Assembly (NCBI RefSeq): GCF_052161655.1
Contig: NZ_CP197418.1
Location: 4,092,001-4,156,000, forward strand
DNA length: 64,000 nt
From: Novipirellula sp052161655
GTDB lineage: Bacteria > Planctomycetota > Planctomycetia > Pirellulales > Pirellulaceae
Direction of reading: 5' to 3'
Below, piece by piece: positions 46,393-54,787 of this stretch (position 1 is the first letter of the stretch; each line of letters opens with the position of its first letter). Position numbers and translations under genes: made by a program. Under the pieces are notes generated by a model that saw only the letters and a program-made list of their open reading frames with translations, did not search any database and was not told where the DNA came from.

Positions 46393-48108
46393 ATGAATGC
46401 AACCACCGAATCACTACTTCGCGAAATCTATGGCGAGGTACCTGCGGTGCTTGCCGAGGGGATTGCACGGTTGATGCGATCGGGGCCTGGTGAGCCGTCA
46501 TGCTCTTCGCCATCGTCTTCGACGTCCTTGCTGTGGAGTGAACGCGATGTGGTTCTGATCACTTATGCGGATCAAATTCATGACGGAGCCGACACCCCAC
46601 TCTCTGAGCTTCGTTCCTTCCTACTTGATCATGCACTTGATTCGCGTCTTTCGTGTGTGCATCTGTTGCCATTTTGTCCCTACTCGAGTGACGATGGATT
46701 TTCGGTGATCGATTATCTCGCCGTTGATCCGGAAAGCGGGACATGGGAAGACATTGACGAGCTTGGCAAGCCGTTTGATTTGATGTTCGACTTGGTGCTA
46801 AACCACTGCTCGCAGCACCACGAGTGGTTCAAGGGATTTTTGCAAGGCGAACCGGCATGCGAGAACTTCTTTATTGACCAAGATCCCGGCGTCGATCTCT
46901 CCGGCGTGGTTCGTCCGCGAAGTTTGCCATTGTTGACTCCGTTCGAAACAGCTGCGGGTACTAAGCATGTATGGACCACGTTCAGCAGCGATCAAGTCGA
47001 TTTGAACTACGAAAACCCCAACGTGTTGTTGGCGATGGCCGAGACGTTGGTGCAATATGCCCAGCGAGGAGCTCGCATCATTCGACTCGACGCGATCGCT
47101 TATCTTTGGAAAGAGGTCGGTACGCCATGCATTCACCATCCGAAAACGCATGCGGTGGTGCGATTGCTGCGTCATGTGCTGGACGCGGCGGCCCCGGGAA
47201 CGTTGATTTTAACAGAGACCAACGTGCCTCATGACGAGAATATCAGCTATTTCGGCAGCGGCGATGACGAAGCCCACATGGTTTATCAGTTCAGCCTGCC
47301 GCCGCTGCTGCTTGATGCGATCCACAGTCGCGATACCTCGGTGCTGCGTGATTGGCTCGGTACGCTCGAGCCCGTGTCGCCGCAGACGACGTTCTTTAAC
47401 TTCACCGCATCACACGATGGCATCGGAGTTCGTCCGTTGGAAGGCATCGTATCGGACGATCGCGTTTCGGCGCTTGCCGACGTGGTGCGGAAGCACGGAG
47501 GACGCGTCAGCACCCGGCGGAAATCCGATGGCAGTGATAGTCCTTATGAATTGAATATCGCCTTGGTGGATGCGGTCGCGGATGCCAATACGGTCTCGGC
47601 GGCGGAGCATTCACGCCGTTTTCTGGCGACTCAGGCGATTATGTTGTCGATGCAGGGAGTGCCAGCGGTTTATTTTCATTCTTTGGTCGGCACTCAAAAC
47701 GACCTGCAGGGACTGGCTCAATCAGGCGAGAATCGGCGGATTAACCGCCATAAGTATTCGCGTCGCGAATTAGAAGATTTGCTTGCGGAACCCGATTCGT
47801 TGCAACGCCGCATCTTTGACGGATATCGGCGATTGTTGGAAGTACGGCGAACGTTGTCTGCATTTCACCCCTCGGCGTCCCAGAAGGTGTTGGATTTGCC
47901 CGGTGATGGATTGCTGGGATTGGTGCGGACGAGCGAATCGGGAGATAGCGTCATCGTGCTTGCCAATTTGACGGATCAACCGCGAGAGATTTCGTTAGAG
48001 GGCATCTGCGATTCGGACGTATTTGATGCCTTAGCGATGGAGTCGCTCTCATCGAGCGAATCGGTGCCAGTGCGACCGTTTCAGGTGCGATGGCTCGCGG
48101 CGACGTGA
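46393..48108 (+). CDS. GH13_18 glycoside phosphorylase, probable glucosylglycerate phosphorylase
   Basis: The 571-residue protein belongs to the sucrose phosphorylase subfamily: HLLPFCPYSSDDGFSVIDY near the start, nucleophile Asp233 in IIRLDAIAYLWKE, acid/base Glu275 in LILTETNVPHDENISYF and Asp342 in ASHDGIGVRPLEGI. The TETNVPHDENISYFG and SHDGIGVRPLEG forms are those of the YcjM-like branch, whose E. coli member acts on glucosylglycerate, rather than classical sucrose phosphorylases. It would split glucosylglycerate with phosphate to glucose 1-phosphate and glycerate. It follows the candidate synthase gene by 0.4 kb containing a family A repeat. Sucrose, which this genome can make, is the alternative substrate. 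Confidence 0.82.
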   Translation: MNATTESLLREIYGEVPAVLAEGIARLMRSGPGEPSCSSPSSSTSLLWSERDVVLITYADQIHDGADTPLSELRSFLLDHALDSRLSCVHLLPFCPYSSDDGFSVIDYLAVDPESGTWEDIDELGKPFDLMFDLVLNHCSQHHEWFKGFLQGEPACENFFIDQDPGVDLSGVVRPRSLPLLTPFETAAGTKHVWTTFSSDQVDLNYENPNVLLAMAETLVQYAQRGARIIRLDAIAYLWKEVGTPCIHHPKTHAVVRLLRHVLDAAAPGTLILTETNVPHDENISYFGSGDDEAHMVYQFSLPPLLLDAIHSRDTSVLRDWLGTLEPVSPQTTFFNFTASHDGIGVRPLEGIVSDDRVSALADVVRKHGGRVSTRRKSDGSDSPYELNIALVDAVADANTVSAAEHSRRFLATQAIMLSMQGVPAVYFHSLVGTQNDLQGLAQSGENRRINRHKYSRRELEDLLAEPDSLQRRIFDGYRRLLEVRRTLSAFHPSASQKVLDLPGDGLLGLVRTSESGDSVIVLANLTDQPREISLEGICDSDVFDALAMESLSSSESVPVRPFQVRWLAAT

Positions 48109-48226
48109 GGGTCAATCGCGATTCTTTCAGGATGCACGCTTCCCTCGGTGACAATAGCGAGCCAAAATAGAGTTCCTCGGTCCAATTGCGACCGCAGCAA
48201 CCACCGCGATAAGAACGAGCGTCACG

Positions 48227-49093
48227 ATGCCACAACTTTCACCTGCTGGAAACGAGATCGTCCAGCGACTAGCACAGCGTCACGGGGTTTCGGCAGACGC
48301 CGTCACTCATATGTTGATTGCGGTTAACAACGGCAACGGGTCGATGGCTCAATTCAACCATCCTGAATTCGGTGGCTGTGGACAGTGGATGCAGGGCGGG
48401 ATGACGATGGTAAGCGACTTGTTCAATTATCAATTGAAGTCGCGTGTTGACAATATTTGCAACGATATCGCTAACGAATTATCGAATCACCAAACGTCGC
48501 CTTTTCGTGGTTCGTTTCAAAGCCAAAGTCAGGGGGGCAGCGATTCGCAATCACAAACCTCGGGACAAATGGGATCGAGCAACAGTTTGTTCGTGCCTGA
48601 TCCCGACCAGAATTGGTGGCCTCAGGATCTTGGCGTGCCCAACGCGACCGGGGCACAGAACCATGTTCGTTACGCCTATTTTTCGTTTAGTCGACGCTTG
48701 GCAGTAAAGACGGGATCCGATATTTGGGTCTACGATACGCTCGATCATCAAATTGGTGGGTTTGGTCAGCAACAAGGTGGCGGCAGCTCAATCACGTTTA
48801 CCAGCCAATATGGAACGGTGAATTTGTCAACCTTGCCAGTCGTCTCTCGCAACGGAATGCCTGTCGCTCCGCCTGTCGCACCAGCACCCATGGAGCAGCC
48901 GGTTGCGCCGTCAAATCCGCCAGCCAATGAAATGCCGTCGAATTCCAACTTCCAAAATTCCAATCAAGGGAATTCCTCAGGAAGCGAAGACATCCTCGGC
49001 ACGCTTGAGCGTCTCGGCAGTCTGTTGGAAAAAGGCTACATCAGCGATCAAGAGTTTGCCGAGAAAAAACGCGATCTGCTGGGCCGACTTTAA
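48227..49093 (+). CDS. SHOCT-domain protein
   Basis: The last 35 residues (ILGTLERLGSLLEKGYISDQEFAEKK, in two parts) are a SHOCT domain, a short C-terminal oligomerisation motif. The N-terminal 110 residues are a small helical region containing HGVSADAVTHMLIAVNNG, followed by a Ser/Gln-rich linker, a middle part (residues 130-200) and a Pro-rich linker. No catalytic motif or membrane segment is visible. It stands alone. Role unknown; SHOCT proteins often act as small regulators or scaffolds. Confidence 0.7.
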   Translation: MPQLSPAGNEIVQRLAQRHGVSADAVTHMLIAVNNGNGSMAQFNHPEFGGCGQWMQGGMTMVSDLFNYQLKSRVDNICNDIANELSNHQTSPFRGSFQSQSQGGSDSQSQTSGQMGSSNSLFVPDPDQNWWPQDLGVPNATGAQNHVRYAYFSFSRRLAVKTGSDIWVYDTLDHQIGGFGQQQGGGSSITFTSQYGTVNLSTLPVVSRNGMPVAPPVAPAPMEQPVAPSNPPANEMPSNSNFQNSNQGNSSGSEDILGTLERLGSLLEKGYISDQEFAEKKRDLLGRL

Positions 49094-49130
49094 GCAAGGG
49101 TAGGTCCGGTTCAAGTGACGACTGATTGAG

Positions 49131-49415
49131 TTAGCCGTTTTGGCCAACGCTGTGAAGCATTTTCTCGTAGCTACCTTCGCCAGAAGGTGGTGATTCGTAT
49201 TGGCCGGCAGCCATCCACGCTCTGGCAAGCGTAGCTACGGAACGCAAATGCCGTAATTTGCCCTCTATAAATGCTTCACAGCGTTGCGTTTTGGCGCTAG
49301 CCACGGTTCCGTCACCACTCAGCCGGGGTTAGCGGCTTGTTGATTTGGTGTGCCGCTCGCGCGTGAGCGGCCGGGTTCCACGCAATACCCGGTGCCTTAC
49401 GGCCCACGGCTCACC
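49131..49415. repeat. Palindromic element family A, copy 3, interrupted
   Basis: TTAGCCGTTTTGGC (49131-49144) continues after the insertion as GCTAGCCACGGTTCC and then GCCGCTCGCGCGTGAGCGGC and CCCGGTGCCTTACGGCCCAC, the same order as in 8075-8325. The outermost GGCAGGA ends are missing or degraded. Confidence 0.7.
49145..49286. mobile_element. 142-bp MITE-like element (family B) with 9-bp target duplication
   Basis: Perfect inverted ends CAACGCTGTGAAGCATTT bound 142 bases of non-coding DNA. CGTTTTGGC flanks it on both sides (49136-49144 and 49287-49295). Removing the element and one copy restores the uninterrupted family A sequence seen at 8270-8290. This is direct evidence that the element moved. 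Confidence 0.88.
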
Positions 49416-49487
49416 GGGACTAAAGCAAATCGTCACTTCGCGACGAGTCCATTTTAGGAAGCTCAACATCTTCCACTTCGTTTGCGT

Positions 49488-50591
49488 TCAGCGGTCTCGC
49501 GATGATCGGCCGGCTTGGACGACTTCGGTCAGCAGATTCTCGTAAGCATCCACCATCGAATCAAAGTCGTATCGCTCGATCACTTCGGTTGCCGCGGCTC
49601 CGAGTCGCACACGTTCCGACTCGTTTTTGATCAAGTGACGCATCGCGTCGGCGAGCGCATCGACGCTGTCGTCGACCAGCAGTCCGTTCTCGTCGTGCGA
49701 GACAATCTCGCATGATCCACTTTGGCATTTCATCGCGATGCAGGGCAATCCTGTTGCCATCGCTTCGAGTAACGCCGATGGGAATCCTTCGTAACGGCTG
49801 GGCAGCACGAAGACGGTGGCGATTTCGTATTCGGGTGCGATCGGACGCAGCCAGCCTGGCATTGATAAACGGCGGGTGATTCCGGCCTCGTCGGCTTGGT
49901 TTTGCAATTCTTCTCGCATCGCGCCCTCGCCGAGAATCTTCAACGACCACTTGGGCGCCTCGTCCGCAATTTTGGCAAAAGCTTCGATCAGCCGGTCAAA
50001 CCCTTTTTCGGGTGCGAGCCGACCGACGCCGAGAATGATTTTGTTTTCGTGCTCGTTGTCACGTCGTCGTGGACGCGCGATCGCCGAGGGGATCACCGAG
50101 ATCGGCCGGGGGCTGAGGGGGGCGAGCGTCTTGGCGATATCGCTGGTCAACGCGACCACTCGAGCGGCGCGTTTGTAGGATCGTCGCCGCATGTTCTCCC
50201 AAAACATCCCGAGCGATTGTTGGGCGGGGTCGCTGCGTTCGCTGACCACGATCGGCACCTTCATTCCGATCGTCGAAAGCAGCACATCGAGGTTCGTGCG
50301 GTCACAGAACGACAGCACCACATCGGGTTTTTCGGTCGCAATCGCTTTGCGGATCGCCTTGTGCCGGCGGTGCAGATTCATCGCCTTGTCGATTCGCCCT
50401 CGGCTGGCACGCATCACCTTCAGAGGGACTCGGCGGACGGTGTCGGCGACTTCGTGACGGTCGGTGCGTGCATCATCGAAAGTGACCAGGACGACTTCGT
50501 GGCTGCGTGCAGAGAGTTGCGACGCCAAGCTCGCCATCACACGCTCGGCTCCGCCGCCACTAAGAGAATGGATAATGCAAACGATTTTCAC
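49488..50591 (-). CDS. GT4-family glycosyltransferase
   Basis: The 367-residue protein is a standard GT4 enzyme: MKIVCIIHSLSGGGAERVMA opens the GT-B fold, IILGVGRLAPEKGFDRLIEA starts the second domain, and VFVLPSRYEGFPSALLEAMA carries the donor-binding Glu residues. It is common in capsule, LPS and exopolysaccharide clusters. It lies 1.2 kb before the CDP-sugar genes, separated by a small secreted protein gene, and could belong to the same polysaccharide. Donor and acceptor are unknown. Confidence 0.85.
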   Translation of the reverse strand: MKIVCIIHSLSGGGAERVMASLASQLSARSHEVVLVTFDDARTDRHEVADTVRRVPLKVMRASRGRIDKAMNLHRRHKAIRKAIATEKPDVVLSFCDRTNLDVLLSTIGMKVPIVVSERSDPAQQSLGMFWENMRRRSYKRAARVVALTSDIAKTLAPLSPRPISVIPSAIARPRRRDNEHENKIILGVGRLAPEKGFDRLIEAFAKIADEAPKWSLKILGEGAMREELQNQADEAGITRRLSMPGWLRPIAPEYEIATVFVLPSRYEGFPSALLEAMATGLPCIAMKCQSGSCEIVSHDENGLLVDDSVDALADAMRHLIKNESERVRLGAAATEVIERYDFDSMVDAYENLLTEVVQAGRSSRDR

Positions 50592-50829
50592 GGATTAATC
50601 ACTCAGCCGGGGTGCGAGGGCGTCGGTTCTTCAGATCGTCGGGGGGAAGCAGGAAAAGACGGAATTAGCAAATTGTAGAAACGTATCAGTTGAAAGGGTG
50701 AATCAGGGAGACTAGCGTAGGGATTATGCGAAAGCATAGGGTCGTACGGGGGCCCTTCCATTTAGATAGCGAGAGTCGCAGAAATTACGCGACAATCCTA
50801 GCCCCCATGATGTTCAGTTGAGGTTTTCG

Positions 50830-51294
50830 ATGAAAAGTATTGTTGTTACAGCCGTGATCGTCCTTGCCGCCGTCGTCTCGACCTCGGAATCCGCTTCGGC
50901 CCAGTACCCCGACTCAAACGGCGCCTTCCCGTTTGGCGGCTACGGATTTTACAGTCCCTATGGCTCCTACTACGGTACATCGCTGCGTACCCCCCCTTAC
51001 TTTGCGACCAACCCACCCGTTTACTACGGTGCTCGCTACGCACGTCCCTACGGGATGAGCCCCTTTGCGGCTCCTCCGATGGTCAACGCACCGACAAGTT
51101 ACCGCGGTCGATTGGAATCGGAATTCTTGATGCCGCCCGGTTCGGTCAACGGTCCCGTTTCGAACCCCTGTGGCCCGAACCCTTGCGTTTCCTATTCGTC
51201 GTCAGTCAAACCGACCCCAAAGAAAATGGGGCCTGTGCGACAAAATCCCTATGTCACCGGAAATGAAGACGCGGACAAGCTGGCCAATAATTAA
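50830..51294 (+). CDS. Small secreted Tyr/Pro/Gly-rich protein
   Basis: Of 154 residues, the first 25 are a signal peptide (MKSIVVTAVIVLAAVVSTSE to SASA). The mature part is rich in Tyr, Gly and Pro (FPFGGYGFYSPYGSYYGT, YYGARYARPYG), and ends with a Lys/Asn-rich tail. Cysteines occur only in NPCGPNPC. Such composition suits a small surface or wall-associated protein. The ATG at 50830 is chosen over a TTG at 50818. No family recognised. It stands alone, between glycosyltransferase and nucleotide-sugar genes. Confidence 0.6.
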   Translation: MKSIVVTAVIVLAAVVSTSESASAQYPDSNGAFPFGGYGFYSPYGSYYGTSLRTPPYFATNPPVYYGARYARPYGMSPFAAPPMVNAPTSYRGRLESEFLMPPGSVNGPVSNPCGPNPCVSYSSSVKPTPKKMGPVRQNPYVTGNEDADKLANN

Positions 51295-51787
51295 TCGGCT
51301 GCGCAGTTCGTTTCTAGGAAACGCTAAGACGTTTGAGTTCCATCTGGTTCCCAGGCAGAGCCAACGCCGTGAACGCTTTTTAGGCTGCAAATTACAGCAC
51401 TTGCGTTTCGTAGCTACGCTCGCCAGAGCGTGGATTGGTGGCGTCCATTGCGAATCACCACCTTCTGGCGAAGGTAGCTACCATGAAATCGTTCATGGCG
51501 TTGGCCAGAACGCAGGAACGATTGTTTCAGAGCAGGCGGAAAGTAGGGGTGTTGGAAATAGCGTGACGATTGCTGATTGAGCACAAGGCGGACTCGAAGC
51601 GAACGGGGTCGCGGAGTCCTCGAGCGGCACGGGATCGAGGGCTCCGCCACGCACATCCAGGTCAATTGACCTAGCCCTGCAAGGGGCAATCGCTTATCAA
51701 GCAACGCTGAGGATCGAGGATCCGTTTTCCTCTTTCCACGGTACGATTCGTCAACACGGTTAGCGAATCGTTTCCGTCAGGCCGCAC
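51295..51787. other. Non-coding gap with a family B repeat
   Basis: The gap lies between the small secreted protein gene and rfbF. It holds a half-palindrome GGTTCCCAGGCAGAGCC, the family B copy at 51362-51502 and about 280 further bases without visible genes. No promoter could be assigned. Confidence 0.6.
51362..51502. repeat. 141-bp inverted-repeat element (family B), copy 3
   Basis: Ends CAACGCCGTGAACGCTTTT and the inverse AAATCGTTCATGGCGTTG. It is in the same orientation as the 6034-6176 copy and very similar to it, including CGTAGCTACGCTCGCCAGAG. No target duplication is visible. Both it and the 6034 copy are preceded by an AGGCAGA(A)GC sequence. Confidence 0.8.
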
Positions 51788-52618
51788 TTGAATCAGGTTG
51801 GAACCTTGGCGAACGCAAACTCTTCTTCCCCCACAAAGGCCGTCATTCTGGCCGGTGGACTCGGGACTCGTCTTTCGGAAGAAACGTCTCTGAAACCAAA
51901 GCCAATGGTGGAAATCGGCGGTCGGCCGATCCTGTGGCACATCTTGAAGATCTACTCGCATCACGGGGTCAATGATTTCGTGATCTGCGCCGGCTACAAA
52001 GGCTACGTGATCAAGGAATACTTCGCCAACTACTTTTTGCACATGTCGGACGTGACGTTTGACATGCAAAACAATTCGATGGAAGTGCACAGCCGCAACG
52101 CCGAACCATGGCGAGTGACCATCATCGACACTGGTGACGAAACGATGACCGGCGGTCGGCTTTTGCGAGCAAAACCGTACATTGGCGACGCGACGTGCTG
52201 TTTGACCTACGGCGACGGCGTCGCGGACGTTAACGTGACCGAATTGCTTGCTTTTCATCGTGATAGCGGAAAGAAGGCGACAATGACTGCGGTGCAACCA
52301 CCGGGGCGTTACGGATCGCTCCGCTTCGACGACACGCGTTCGATCGAGCGTGTGACTGCCTTTCAAGAAAAGCCGCAAGGCGATGGTGCCTGGATCAATG
52401 GTGGCTTTTTCGTGCTCGAACCGAGTGCCTTCGATTACATCTGCTCAGGCGACAAGACAATCTGGGAGCGTGAACCGCTCGAGCAGCTCGCTAACGACGG
52501 AGAGCTGATCGCGTACCGGCACCGTGGTTTCTGGCAGCCAATGGACACGCTCCGCGATCGCAATCACCTCGAAGAGATGTGGGATAGCGATTCGGCACCG
52601 TGGAAAACCTGGAGCTGA
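51788..52618 (+). CDS. rfbF: Glucose-1-phosphate cytidylyltransferase
   Basis: The 276-residue protein has the nucleotidyltransferase signature KAVILAGGLGTRLSEETSLK with KPKPMVEIGGRPILWHIL, then YGDGVADVN (metal-binding Asp), WINGGFFVLEP and YRHRGFWQPMDTLRD near the C-terminus, all as in RfbF. It converts glucose 1-phosphate and CTP to CDP-glucose, the first step to CDP-linked 3,6-dideoxyhexoses. No ATG precedes the conserved region; a TTG at 51788 or another at 51806 must serve. The next gene starts 15 bases later and encodes the next enzyme. Confidence 0.92.
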   Translation: MNQVGTLANANSSSPTKAVILAGGLGTRLSEETSLKPKPMVEIGGRPILWHILKIYSHHGVNDFVICAGYKGYVIKEYFANYFLHMSDVTFDMQNNSMEVHSRNAEPWRVTIIDTGDETMTGGRLLRAKPYIGDATCCLTYGDGVADVNVTELLAFHRDSGKKATMTAVQPPGRYGSLRFDDTRSIERVTAFQEKPQGDGAWINGGFFVLEPSAFDYICSGDKTIWEREPLEQLANDGELIAYRHRGFWQPMDTLRDRNHLEEMWDSDSAPWKTWS

Positions 52619-52620
52619 AA

Positions 52621-52625
52621 AGGAG
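52621..52625 (+). promoter_or_regulatory. AGGAG ribosome binding site for the TTG start of rfbG
   Basis: AGGAG sits eight bases before TTG at 52634. It supports this non-ATG start; no in-frame ATG precedes the Rossmann motif LLTGHTGFKG. Confidence 0.6.
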
Positions 52626-52633
52626 CGACCACT

Positions 52634-53728
52634 TTGTTCAATAAACAGTTTCGCGGACGCCGCGTTTTGCTAACCGGCCACACCGGATTCAAAGGCAGCT
52701 GGCTCGCCTCTTGGCTGCTTCGCCTCGGGGCGGAAGTTCATGGGCTCGCCCTAGATCCCGAGCCTCACGAGACGCTTTTCGGCAAGCTTGATCTGCAAGG
52801 CAAATTGGCGTCCGATTTCCGCGTCGACATACGCGACCAAGAAAAAGTCCGGCAAGCGGTTGCCAAGGTGCAGCCCGAGATCATGCTGCATCTTGCCGCA
52901 CAGCCGCTCGTCCGCAAGTCGTTTGACCAGCCAGTGGAAACGTTTGCGACCAACGTGATGGGCTCGGTCCACGTCCTTGACGCCATCCGTACGCTCGATG
53001 CTCGCTGCGCCGTGGTGATGGTGACGACGGACAAATGCTACGAAAATCGCGAATGGCTGCATGCCTATCGCGAGGAAGACGCGATGGGCGGCTATGACCC
53101 GTACAGTGCATCCAAAGGTTGTGCTGAACTAGTCACCAGCAGTTATCGCCGGTCATTTTTTGATTCGGACGCATCACATCGTATTGCATCGGCGCGTGCC
53201 GGTAATGTGATCGGGGGTGGCGATTGGGCGATCGACCGCATCGTGCCCGATATCTTCCGCGCCGTTTTTTCCGGCGATTCCGTGCCTGTGCGTAACCGTC
53301 ATGCAACGCGTCCCTGGCAACATGTGCTTGAGCCACTAAGCGGTTATCTTTGGCTCGCAGCGCGGCTGGTGTCAGACGATGCAGACCGTTCGACGTTGTG
53401 CAGTGCGTTCAATTTCGGTCCCAATTTGGCCAGCAATCGGACCGTTGCCGATGTGGCCGAAGCGATCCTTAGCCACACCGGTGGTGGATGGACGGACCAA
53501 TCCGATCCAAACGCGCCGCACGAGGCATCAAAGCTGAATCTCGCGATTGATCGTGCTTATCATTTGCTAGAATGGAAGCCGGTTTGGGATTTCGATCAAA
53601 CCATCAAAATCACCGCCGACTGGTACATGCAAGAGCATGACGGAGCCGATGCCGCGAAGATAACAAGCGAGCAAATCAAGAGCTACGAAACCGCGGCCAG
53701 CCAAGCAAAGTTGCAATGGGCCTGCTAG
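52634..53728 (+). CDS. rfbG: CDP-glucose 4,6-dehydratase
   Basis: The 364-residue extended SDR protein has RRVLLTGHTGFKGSWLA (NAD-binding; the TGHTGFKG form is typical of RfbG), LAAQPLVRKSFDQP, TTDKCYENREW (substrate region with catalytic Asp/Lys) and GGYDPYSASKGCAEL with the YxxxK pair. ARAGNVIGGGDWAIDRIVPD is also characteristic. It converts CDP-glucose to CDP-4-keto-6-deoxyglucose. It follows rfbF by 15 bases in one operon and converges with the operon carrying RfbH. The start is a TTG backed by a ribosome binding site at 52621-52625. Confidence 0.93.
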   Translation: MFNKQFRGRRVLLTGHTGFKGSWLASWLLRLGAEVHGLALDPEPHETLFGKLDLQGKLASDFRVDIRDQEKVRQAVAKVQPEIMLHLAAQPLVRKSFDQPVETFATNVMGSVHVLDAIRTLDARCAVVMVTTDKCYENREWLHAYREEDAMGGYDPYSASKGCAELVTSSYRRSFFDSDASHRIASARAGNVIGGGDWAIDRIVPDIFRAVFSGDSVPVRNRHATRPWQHVLEPLSGYLWLAARLVSDDADRSTLCSAFNFGPNLASNRTVADVAEAILSHTGGGWTDQSDPNAPHEASKLNLAIDRAYHLLEWKPVWDFDQTIKITADWYMQEHDGADAAKITSEQIKSYETAASQAKLQWAC

Positions 53729-53738
53729 TCCGGCTGAA

Positions 53739-53800
53739 GTAGCGAAAGTCGCCAAGACTTTCGTTGCATGGCGAGTGCCGCCGAAACTCTTGACGAGTTC
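53739..53800. repeat. REP-like palindrome pair between convergent operons
   Basis: GTAGCGAAAGTCGCCAAGAC followed by TTTCG, then CGAAACTCTTGACGAGTTC; the same unit as at 4180-4245. Located between the ends of rfbG and the transketolase gene, it may act as a transcription or mRNA-end structure for both. Confidence 0.65.
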
Positions 53801-53881
53801 TGTTTTCTCAGCAATAGATTCTACGTCACTCGCGATCCATCGCTATGATCGCGGAGCGATCAGCGACAATCCGCCAGTTCC

Positions 53882-54787
53882 TTAGCTTGATATCACCGCC
53901 AACGCCTCGATCGCTCGCTGGATCGATTCGGCATCGATGCCATGCTGCTTGCGTAAATACTTTGCACTGCCGGTGCCATACGGCGTGTTGCGGTTGACGC
54001 AAAGCGGAATGACTCGCGAGTGTCCGCTGCAATAGGACGCAATCATTTCACCAATGCCGCCCGCTCTCACATGTTCCTCGGTGGTGATGATGTGTTTGTG
54101 AGCAAGCAAGGGTGCGAAAGCCGATTCGTCTGCCGATATTTCTGGCAACGAATAGACCGCAGTGTCTTGGTTGTCTTTGCACGCATTGATGGCTTCGACC
54201 AGTACCGATCCGGTTGCGACGATGGCAACTTCAGCATCCGCGGCGCCCGAGATGCGTCGCAGAGGTCCGAGTCGCTCGTCCTCGGAATCCGAGTACAAGA
54301 TCGGCTCGCCTGCTTTGCCGATTCGCAAGTAAGACGGGTGCGACCGAGACAACAGTTTACGCAAGCAGTAGCGTGTTTCGCCTGGGTCTGCGGGGCTATA
54401 GATCCCCATATTCGGCAATCCGCGAAGGCAGCCAATGTCTTGAACTGCGTGGTGCGAATACCCCAGGTTTCCATAGGCCAACCCGGCGCCAACAGCGACA
54501 ACCGTGACCGGCATCGCGTGGTAACAAATGTCGTTGCGAATTTGCTCGACGCAGCGAAGCGTTGGGAAATTTGCAATCGAATAAATGAACGGCCGGTAAC
54601 CTTCGGACGCTAAGCCCGCGGCCATCCCCGCCATGTTTTGTTCGGCAATTCCCGCGTTCAGATAGCGGTCGGGAAACTCCTCGGCGAAGGGTTCGACCAC
54701 GGAAAAGCCGAGGTCACCAATGATCAAGAATACATCCGGATGAAGCCGTGCTTGAGCGATCAGCTCGTTGATAAAGGTCGTTCTCAT
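53882..54787 (-). CDS. Transketolase, C-terminal subunit
   Basis: The 301-residue protein covers the pyrimidine-binding and C-terminal domains of a transketolase: DVFLIIGDLGFSVVEPFAEE, then RYLNAGIAEQNMAGMAAGLA with the catalytic Glu that activates thiamine diphosphate, and GLAYGNLGYSHHAVQDIGCL. ATGSVLVEAINACKD starts the C-terminal domain. It must pair with the N-terminal subunit encoded upstream, whose stop overlaps this start by four bases (54784-54787). In a CDP-sugar operon the pair is more likely to build a sugar branch than to serve the pentose phosphate pathway, but this is inference. Confidence 0.9.
   Translation of the reverse strand: MRTTFINELIAQARLHPDVFLIIGDLGFSVVEPFAEEFPDRYLNAGIAEQNMAGMAAGLASEGYRPFIYSIANFPTLRCVEQIRNDICYHAMPVTVVAVGAGLAYGNLGYSHHAVQDIGCLRGLPNMGIYSPADPGETRYCLRKLLSRSHPSYLRIGKAGEPILYSDSEDERLGPLRRISGAADAEVAIVATGSVLVEAINACKDNQDTAVYSLPEISADESAFAPLLAHKHIITTEEHVRAGGIGEMIASYCSGHSRVIPLCVNRNTPYGTGSAKYLRKQHGIDAESIQRAIEALAVISS

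Larger units (their letters stand above)
49094..49487. other. Non-coding gap with nested repeats
   Basis: The gap between the SHOCT gene and the GT4 gene is filled by a family A copy into which a 142-bp family B element has inserted. No gene was seen. Confidence 0.7.

Noticed and set aside
49896..50678. Plus-strand open frame (260 codons) opposite the GT4 gene
   Set aside because: The minus-strand frame has all GT4 motifs; this one has none.
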